Positions 58,755-64,000 of a DNA stretch of 64,000 bases are shown one piece after another. The notes under the pieces were generated by a model that searched no databases, was not told the DNA's origin, and saw nothing but the letters and a program-made list of their open reading frames with translations. The DNA lies in the NCBI RefSeq assembly GCF_003319125.1, contig NZ_QOHG01000003.1, positions 276,579-340,578 on the forward strand, read 5' to 3'. The translations under genes were made by a program, and so were the position numbers. The DNA comes from Blastococcus sp. TF02A-26. GTDB lineage: Bacteria; Actinomycetota; Actinomycetes; Mycobacteriales; Geodermatophilaceae. The stretch's first letter is position 1, and the number at the start of each line of letters is the position of its first letter.

Positions 58755-59798
58755 TCACTCTTCCTCTGGTGTCGGGTACGGGTGGCCCTCCTGCAGGGGC
58801 CCGCCGCGAGCCTGCGAGCGGTGGGGGGCAGGAGAGTCCTTCTGCAGGACGGTGCCGACGTCGTCCGCGGTGACGGCGTCGGTGATGGACTCGAGCGTGG
58901 TGACGACGGCTCTGCGTCTCTGGCTGATGGGGCCGCCGCCGGTCACGAAGCGCAGCGCGGCCTCGACCTTCGGGCCCATGCTGCCGCCGGCGAACTCCCC
59001 GGCGGCGGCGTGCGCGCGCAGCTCGGCGGGGGTCACCCGGCCGAGCGGACGGGCGTCCGGCGTGCCGAAGCCGACCATGACGTTCGGGACGTCGGTGGCG
59101 AGGACCAGGACGTCGGCGTCGACGTCGCGCGCCAGGACGGCGGCGGTGAGGTCCTTGTCGATGACGGCCTCGACGCCGCGCAACGCGGCACCGGTGTCGT
59201 CGGTGACCGGGATCCCGCCCCCGCCGGCGCAGACGACGACGAAGCCGGCGGCCGCCAGCGCGTGCACCGCCGGCCCGTCGACCACCGAGCGCGGCTCGGG
59301 CGAGGCGACGATCCGCCGCCACCCACGCGGGCCGCGGTCCTCCCAGGTCTGACCGAGCGCGATCAGCCGCTCCGCGTGCTCGCGCGGGAGGAACCGGCCG
59401 ACCGGCTTGGACGGCGTCAGGAGACCGGGGTCGGCGGCGTCGACGAGCGTGCGGGTCACCAGGGCCGCGGTGCGCTGGGGCAGGCCGAGCGCGGCGAGCG
59501 CCGCGTCGAGCTCGTCGGCGAGGGTGAAGCCGATCGTCGCCTGGGTCTGGGCCACGTTCCAGTCCAGCGGGACAGGGGGGACCTCGTGCGCGGCCAGCTC
59601 GTTCTTCACCAGCAGGTTGCCCACCTGGGGGCCGTTGCCGTGGGTGAGCACGACCTCGACGCCGGCGGCGACCAGTTCGGCCACGTGCCCGGCGGCCACG
59701 CGCAGCGCGGCCTGCTGGGCCTCGGGGGTCGCCGAGCCGTCCGGCCCGGTCATGGCATTGCCCCCGAGCGCGACCACGGCACGGCGGGGGAGGGTCAC
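58755..59798 (-). CDS. Carbamate kinase
   Basis: A 347-residue amino-acid-kinase-fold enzyme. [21 protein letters not shown] at the N-terminus, [57 protein letters not shown] and [11 protein letters not shown] match ArcC/AllK-type carbamate kinases. It makes ATP from carbamoyl phosphate and ADP. GTG 59798 restores the first strand, which an internal ATG at GNAM would remove. The operon with the ring-opening hydrolase suggests energy recovery from a ureido compound. No arginine deiminase genes are nearby. Confidence 0.9.
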   Translation of the reverse strand: MTLPRRAVVALGGNAMTGPDGSATPEAQQAALRVAAGHVAELVAAGVEVVLTHGNGPQVGNLLVKNELAAHEVPPVPLDWNVAQTQATIGFTLADELDAALAALGLPQRTAALVTRTLVDAADPGLLTPSKPVGRFLPREHAERLIALGQTWEDRGPRGWRRIVASPEPRSVVDGPAVHALAAAGFVVVCAGGGGIPVTDDTGAALRGVEAVIDKDLTAAVLARDVDADVLVLATDVPNVMVGFGTPDARPLGRVTPAELRAHAAAGEFAGGSMGPKVEAALRFVTGGGPISQRRRAVVTTLESITDAVTADDVGTVLQKDSPAPHRSQARGGPLQEGHPYPTPEEE

Positions 59799-59848
59799 CC
59801 CGGCGACCCTAGCGAGGAGTTGCTTAGCGGTGAAGTACCTGACGGGAC

Positions 59849-60688
59849 CTAGCGGCGCCAGAAGTCGAACGGGTCGCGTCCGGGACGGAAGCCGGCCGCC
59901 TCGACGATGTCGACGGCGAGGTCGAAGCGCTGACCGACGGCACCGGGCTGGTGCCCGTCGCTGCCGAAGCTGATCGCCTCGCCGCCCTCCTCGCGGAACC
60001 AGCGGACCTGGTCCACCGAGGCCAGCGGGCTGCTGGTGTTGACCTCCAGGGCGCGCCCGGTCCCGGCCAGGGCCCGGAAGACGGCCCGGTACTCCTCCTC
60101 GTGGTCCTTCTCCACGTACCGGTGCGTGCCGCCGGGCCAGTAGCGCCGCGGGAAGTCGACGTGCGCTAGGACCTGGAAGACGTCGCTGCTCTCGATCATG
60201 TCGACGACCTCGGCGAGGTAGCGGCGCATGGTCCCGTCGTCGTCCTCCCACAGCAGGTGGCCGACGCCGTACAGCCGGCCACCCCACGAGAGGGAGTGCA
60301 GCGAGCCCAGGACGCGGTCGACCGGGCCGTTGCGCAGGTGGGCGGCGATGCTCGCGCCGAACAGGTGCGGTTCGCCGGCCTCCACGCCGGACCAGATGCG
60401 CAGCTCCGGGAAGCGGTCGCGCACCTCCTCGAGCTCCGCGAAGTAGCTCTCGACGTCGATCTCCGCGTGCCGGGAGGCGTGCCGCTCGACCAGGCCCTCG
60501 TCGGTGGCTCGGTCGTCGGGGTCCCAGACGGTGAAGTCGAGGTGCTCGGTGAAGGCGATCGCCGGCAACCCCAGCGCGACCGCCCGCTCGCAGGCGCGCG
60601 CCATCGTGGAGGTGGCGGCGGTGTCCCACGACCAGTGCGTGTGGACGTGGTTGTCCGGCGGCGGCGTCCGGTCGGGGCTGGCGGGCAT
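59849..60688 (-). CDS. PHP domain phosphoesterase (histidinol-phosphatase-like)
   Basis: A 279-residue PHP protein with the metal-binding motifs DNHVHTHWSWDTAA (about 11-24), AFTEHLDF, GVEAGEPH, GSLHSL, LAHVDFPRRYW and SFGSDGHQPGAVG, a complete set for a trinuclear site. Its closest style is HisK-type histidinol-phosphatase or 3',5'-nucleoside phosphatases. It cannot be assigned to histidine biosynthesis from context, as no his genes are nearby. It is divergent from recQ. Confidence 0.8.
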   Translation of the reverse strand: MPASPDRTPPPDNHVHTHWSWDTAATSTMARACERAVALGLPAIAFTEHLDFTVWDPDDRATDEGLVERHASRHAEIDVESYFAELEEVRDRFPELRIWSGVEAGEPHLFGASIAAHLRNGPVDRVLGSLHSLSWGGRLYGVGHLLWEDDDGTMRRYLAEVVDMIESSDVFQVLAHVDFPRRYWPGGTHRYVEKDHEEEYRAVFRALAGTGRALEVNTSSPLASVDQVRWFREEGGEAISFGSDGHQPGAVGQRFDLAVDIVEAAGFRPGRDPFDFWRR

Positions 60689-60761
60689 CGCCGTCCATCC
60701 TCTCCCGCCGCTCTCCACAGGGCGCCGCGGGATGTCGGCGGGCATGCCTACTGTCGGGCAC

Positions 60762-62987
60762 ATGACCACCAGCGCGCCGCCGTCCCCCGTCGCCGACGAG
60801 GCGCTGGAGATCCTGCGCGAGCTGACCGGCCGGCCCGACGCGGAGTTCCGCGACGGGCAGGACGTCGCCGTCTCCGCCCTCGTGGAGCGTGCCCAGCGGG
60901 CGCTGGTCGTGCAGCGCACCGGCTGGGGCAAGTCGGCGGTCTACTTCGTCTCGACCGCGCTGCTGCGCCGCCGCGGTGCCGGCCCGACGCTGCTGGTCAG
61001 CCCCCTGCTCGCGCTGATGCGCGACCAGGTCACCGCGGCGTCCCGCGCCGGCATCCGCGCCGTGGAGATCTCCAGCTCGAACGTGACGGAGTGGGACGAC
61101 ATCGCCGCCCGGCTCGCCGCCGACGACGTCGACGTCCTGCTCGTCTCCCCGGAGCGGCTGACCAACCCGCGCTTCCGCGAGGAGCAGCTGCCGGGGCTCG
61201 TGGCCCGGTGCGGGCTGGTCGTCGTCGACGAGGCGCACTGCGTGTCGGACTGGGGGCACGACTTCCGGCCCGACTACCGCCGCATCCGCGACCTGCTCGG
61301 CACGCTCCCGGCCGGCACCCCGGTGCTGGCGACGACGGCCACGGCCAACGAGCGCGTGGTCGCCGACGTCGCCGAGCAGCTCGGTGCGGGTGGGGTCGAG
61401 GTCACGACGGTGCGCGGTCCGCTGGCGCGCGACTCGCTGCGCCTCGGCGTCCTGCGGCTGCCCACCGACCGCGCTCGCCTCGCCTGGCTCGCCGCGCACC
61501 TGGGCGACCTGCCGGGCAGCGGCATCGTCTACACGCTGACCGTCGCGGCGGCCGAGGAGACGGCGTCGCTGCTGCGCGACGCCGGCCACGAGGTGCGGGC
61601 CTACACCGGGCGCCTGGACGACGCCGACCGCAAGGACGCCGAGGAGGCGCTCCGGGAGAACCGGGTCAAGGCGCTCGTCGCCACCTCTGCGCTGGGCATG
61701 GGCTTCGACAAGCCCGATCTCGGCTTCGTCGTCCACCTCGGGGCGCCGTCGTCGCCGGTCAGCTACTACCAGCAGGTGGGCCGTGCCGGCCGCGCCGTCG
61801 AGCACGCCGACGTGCTGCTGCTCCCCGGCCCCGAGGACCTCGCCATCTGGCAGTGGTTCGCGACGTCGTCCATGCCGCGGGAGGACCACGCGGCCGCCGT
61901 CCTCACCGCGATGGCCGACGGCAAGGCGTGGTCGGTCGCCCGGCTGGAGACGGTGGCCGACGTCCGGCGGTCCCGTCTGGAGCTGCTGCTCAAGGTGCTC
62001 GCCGTCGACGGCGCGGTCGAGCGGGTGCAGGGCGGCTGGCGCTCGACCGGCGTCCCGTGGGTCTACGACGCCGACCGGTACGGCCGCGTCGCGCGCACCC
62101 GGGAGGCCGAGCAGCGGGCGATGATCACCTACGCCCGCCCCGTCGACGAGGCGCAGTGCCGGATGGCCTTCCTCCAGGAGGCCCTGGACGACCCGACTGC
62201 CGCCCCCTGCGGTCGCTGCGACGTCTGCGCCGGCCCCTGGTACCCGACGGAGATCCCCACCGGCGCCGCGGACGCGGCCTCGGCCGCCCTGGACCGCCCG
62301 GGCGTCGAGCTGCCGCCGCGGGCGCAGTGGCCCACCGGCGCCGACCGGCTCGGCGTGACCGTCAAGGGCAAGATCGCGCCGGCCGAGCAGCTCGACCCCG
62401 GCCGCGCCGTCGCCCGGTTGACCGACCTGGGCTGGGGACAGCGGCTGCGCACGCTGCTCGGGGACGACGGCGTGGGCGGCACCGTCGTGCTCGACCTGGA
62501 GGCGCCGGGCATCGAGGAGGACCCGGACGCGGCCTTCGACGTCCCGGTCCGGCGGTCGGTCACCGACGTGCCCCCGGACGACGAGCTGCTCCGGGCGTGC
62601 GGGCGGGTGCTCGGCGCCTGGGACTGGGCCGAGCGGCCGGCCGCGGTGGTCGCGATCCCCTCCCGCCGGCGGCCCCGGCTGGTGACCGGTCTCGCCGAGG
62701 GGCTGGCCCGGATGGGGCGGCTGCCGTACCTCGGCGAGCTCTCCCTGGCACACGGCGGCCCGACCGGCGGACCGGGCGGCAACAGCGCCTTCCGGCTGGC
62801 CGCGGTGTGGCAGCGGATCGTCGTCGGACCGGAGCTGCGGGAGCGGCTCGACCAGTTGGGCCCAGTACCGGTGCTGCTCGTCGACGACCTGGCCGACTCG
62901 CGCTGGACCATGACGGTCGCCGGCCGGGAGCTCCGGCTCGCCGGTGCCTCGCGGGTGCTGCCCTTCGCGCTGGCGCTCGCCGCGTGA
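60762..62987 (+). CDS. recQ: RecQ family DNA helicase with phosphoribosyltransferase-like tail
   Basis: A 741-residue superfamily 2 helicase: motif 0 EFRDGQD, Walker A QRTGWGKS (Thr-Gly-Trp-Gly-Lys-Ser), Walker B VVDEAHCVSDWGHDFRPDY, motif III ATTATAN, and motif VI QQVGRAGRA. Zinc cysteines are CRMAF then CGRCDVC (about 465-490). After about residue 600 a ComF/phosphoribosyltransferase-like domain is visible: VVAIPSRRRPRL and the PRPP-loop-like LLVDDLADSRWTMT, in which the consensus Thr-Gly-Xaa-Thr has become Ser-Arg-Trp-Thr, so catalysis is doubtful. It unwinds DNA during repair. Confidence 0.87.
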   Translation: MTTSAPPSPVADEALEILRELTGRPDAEFRDGQDVAVSALVERAQRALVVQRTGWGKSAVYFVSTALLRRRGAGPTLLVSPLLALMRDQVTAASRAGIRAVEISSSNVTEWDDIAARLAADDVDVLLVSPERLTNPRFREEQLPGLVARCGLVVVDEAHCVSDWGHDFRPDYRRIRDLLGTLPAGTPVLATTATANERVVADVAEQLGAGGVEVTTVRGPLARDSLRLGVLRLPTDRARLAWLAAHLGDLPGSGIVYTLTVAAAEETASLLRDAGHEVRAYTGRLDDADRKDAEEALRENRVKALVATSALGMGFDKPDLGFVVHLGAPSSPVSYYQQVGRAGRAVEHADVLLLPGPEDLAIWQWFATSSMPREDHAAAVLTAMADGKAWSVARLETVADVRRSRLELLLKVLAVDGAVERVQGGWRSTGVPWVYDADRYGRVARTREAEQRAMITYARPVDEAQCRMAFLQEALDDPTAAPCGRCDVCAGPWYPTEIPTGAADAASAALDRPGVELPPRAQWPTGADRLGVTVKGKIAPAEQLDPGRAVARLTDLGWGQRLRTLLGDDGVGGTVVLDLEAPGIEEDPDAAFDVPVRRSVTDVPPDDELLRACGRVLGAWDWAERPAAVVAIPSRRRPRLVTGLAEGLARMGRLPYLGELSLAHGGPTGGPGGNSAFRLAAVWQRIVVGPELRERLDQLGPVPVLLVDDLADSRWTMTVAGRELRLAGASRVLPFALALAA

Positions 62988-63040
62988 GCTTCTCCACAGG
63001 TTTTCGAACAGCTGTGCGAAAGTTCCGCTAGCCTCTGCCC

Positions 63041-63670
63041 ATGTCGCTCGCGCACCAGCCGTCGATGTGGGACCTCGCCGAGGAACCCGCTCTGACGCCG
63101 TTGGCCGGGCGGGTGCAGCGGCACCACCTGAGCCGGGGCGCCTGGGTCGACCACCTGCCAGGTTGGGTCACCGGCTCGGAGTCGGTGCTCGAGGTGCTGC
63201 TCGGCGACATCGGCTGGCGGGCCGACCGGCGGCAGATGTACGAGCGCGAGGTCGCCGTTCCGCGGTTGCTGCGCTGGTACGGCGGCGACGAGGAGCTCCC
63301 GCACCCCCTGGTCACCGAGGCGCGGGCGGCGCTGAACCAGCACTACGGCCCGGAGCTCGGCGAGCCGTTCGTCAGCGCCGGCATGTGCCTGTACCGGGAC
63401 GGGCGGGACAGCGTGGCCTGGCACGGCGACCGTCTGGGCCGGGCTCGGTCCGCGGACACGATGGTCGCGATCGTCTCGTTCGGGTCCCCGCGGCCGCTGA
63501 TGCTGCGCCCCGTGGGCGGCGGCGAGAGCCTGCGCTTCCCCGTCGGGCACGGCGACCTCGTGGTCATGGGTGGTTCGTGCCAGCGCACGTGGGAGCACTG
63601 CATCCCCAAGACGGCGAAGCCGGTAGGGCCGCGGGTCAGCGTCCAGTTCCGCCCCCGCGGAGTGCTCTGA
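63041..63670 (+). CDS. AlkB family Fe(II)/2-oxoglutarate dioxygenase
   Basis: A 209-residue AlkB-type dioxygenase. Iron ligands HxD in AWHGDRLG (about residues 127-134) and His in TWEHCIPK; 2-oxoglutarate-binding Arg in RVSVQFRPRG; substrate-lid region SAGMCLYRDGRDSVAW. It should remove alkyl groups from DNA or RNA bases by oxidative demethylation. ATG 63041; it lies 53 bp after recQ on the same strand, so the two repair genes may be cotranscribed. A hairpin follows. Confidence 0.87.
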   Translation: MSLAHQPSMWDLAEEPALTPLAGRVQRHHLSRGAWVDHLPGWVTGSESVLEVLLGDIGWRADRRQMYEREVAVPRLLRWYGGDEELPHPLVTEARAALNQHYGPELGEPFVSAGMCLYRDGRDSVAWHGDRLGRARSADTMVAIVSFGSPRPLMLRPVGGGESLRFPVGHGDLVVMGGSCQRTWEHCIPKTAKPVGPRVSVQFRPRGVL

Positions 63671-63706
63671 GCAGGGGGCTCCGACACCCACCGGGGACCC
63701 CCCTGC
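63671..63706. terminator. Hairpin after the AlkB-like gene
   Basis: Arms GCAGGGGG (63671-63678) and CCCCCTGC (63699-63706) directly follow the stop codon at 63670, with a 20-base loop. It separates the repair genes from the rRNA leader. Confidence 0.45.
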
Positions 63707-64000
63707 ACGACCCCCTCAGAGGCGTGTATGGTTCTCCCTGCACCACGCGAGAACGGACCGGGCCTCCAGCCCGGTCAACCGCCGGAAGCGCCCCTCGAGG
63801 GACCACTGTTGCGGAGCGTGGGGTACAGTGAGAACACCGCCTCGCACGAACGCCTGAAAAGGCCGGAGTACGAGCGCGTCCGTTCCTTGAGAACTCAACA
63901 GCGTGCCGAAAGTCAGTGCCAAGTAATACCCCGTGTGCTGCGGATCTTCGGGTTCGTGGTGCTGGGATTCCTTTGGTTGATTGATATCGCGAGTGTCAGC
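63707..64000 (+). promoter_or_regulatory. Promoter and leader of an rRNA operon
   Basis: No gene is visible in the last 300 bases. CCTTGAGAACTCAACAGCGT (63885-63904) is the conserved actinobacterial rRNA leader element (boxA-like antitermination region), followed by GCCGAAAGTCAGTGCC and ATACCCCGTG, also typical of rrn leaders. TATGGT (63727-63732) and TACAGT (63823-63828) could be -10 elements of tandem promoters. The mature 16S rRNA start is not reached before the window ends. Confidence 0.7.

Noticed and set aside
63716..63922. Short minus-strand open frame near the right edge
   Set aside because: It lies across the rRNA promoter/leader region, has no ribosome site and no recognisable protein features.
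1..64000. CRISPR array, prophage, transposase or tRNA genes
   Set aside because: No regularly spaced direct repeats, phage structural genes, transposase motifs or convincing cloverleaf sequences were seen on reading both strands.

Overview
The window is very GC-rich, gene-dense actinobacterial chromosome. Start codons are often GTG, adjacent genes frequently overlap by 4 bp (ATGA or GTGA), and there are many TetR, MarR, XRE and WYL regulators, SpoIIE-type phosphatases and a DmdR/IdeR-type iron box. The protein repertoire (SpoIIE phosphatase with GAF, PAS and STAS modules, MEDS-domain anti-sigma kinase, LigC-type ligase, RecQ with a phosphoribosyltransferase-like tail) suggests the Geodermatophilaceae (Blastococcus, Geodermatophilus or Modestobacter). 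That placement is an inference from style, because no rRNA gene lies in the window. The last 300 bases look like the leader of an rRNA operon that would begin just beyond the right edge.

Layout. 1-5.0 kb: a giant signalling protein, cut by the window edge, and a MEDS/anti-sigma kinase. 5.0-14.1 kb: housekeeping and stress genes (NmrA/MarR pair, DNA ligase, MerR-SulP-NUDIX run, DUF1992, SnoaL, an XRE regulator, a WYL regulator divergent from a RidA protein). 14.1-18.1 kb: hydantoinase/oxoprolinase operon hyuA-hyuB. 18.1-26.1 kb: AlkZ-like protein, SDR, GNAT, then two tandem DHA2 exporters flanked by a GAF-EAL and a PAS-GGDEF protein. 26.2-33.8 kb: old yellow enzyme, an ABC exporter whose permease is frameshifted, and an MMPL exporter divergent from its probable TetR repressor. 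34.4-36.8 kb: an OmpR-type two-component system with a frameshifted M15 lipoprotein peptidase upstream. 36.9-42.9 kb: SDRs, beta-lactamase-like hydrolase, MarR with a target oxidoreductase, lipoprotein lipase. 43.2-44.2 kb: an unusual lower-GC gene for a membrane-anchored protein with a HEPN-like motif.

The centre of interest is 44.2-59.8 kb. A leftward operon encodes a nucleobase permease, a three-subunit molybdenum hydroxylase and a CoxG-like protein. Divergent from it are homologues of AllF (FdrA) and AllG (YlbE), subunits of oxamate carbamoyltransferase. A few kilobases further on, a second leftward operon encodes carbamate kinase and a ring-opening amidohydrolase of the barbiturase/cyanuric acid hydrolase family. 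Together these fit a pathway in which uracil or thymine is imported, oxidised to a barbiturate, opened to ureidomalonate, and cleaved with phosphate rather than water. The resulting carbamoyl phosphate would then yield ATP through carbamate kinase. The phosphorolytic step is my inference.

Other non-coding structure includes four copies of a palindromic intergenic repeat (consensus GCTCGTGCTCTGCCC and its complement). There is also an 82-bp palindromic insertion between the two molybdenum-hydroxylase genes, flanked by a perfect 16-bp duplication. Paired palindromic operators sit next to TetR, MarR and WYL regulators. No transposase, prophage, CRISPR array or tRNA gene was seen.
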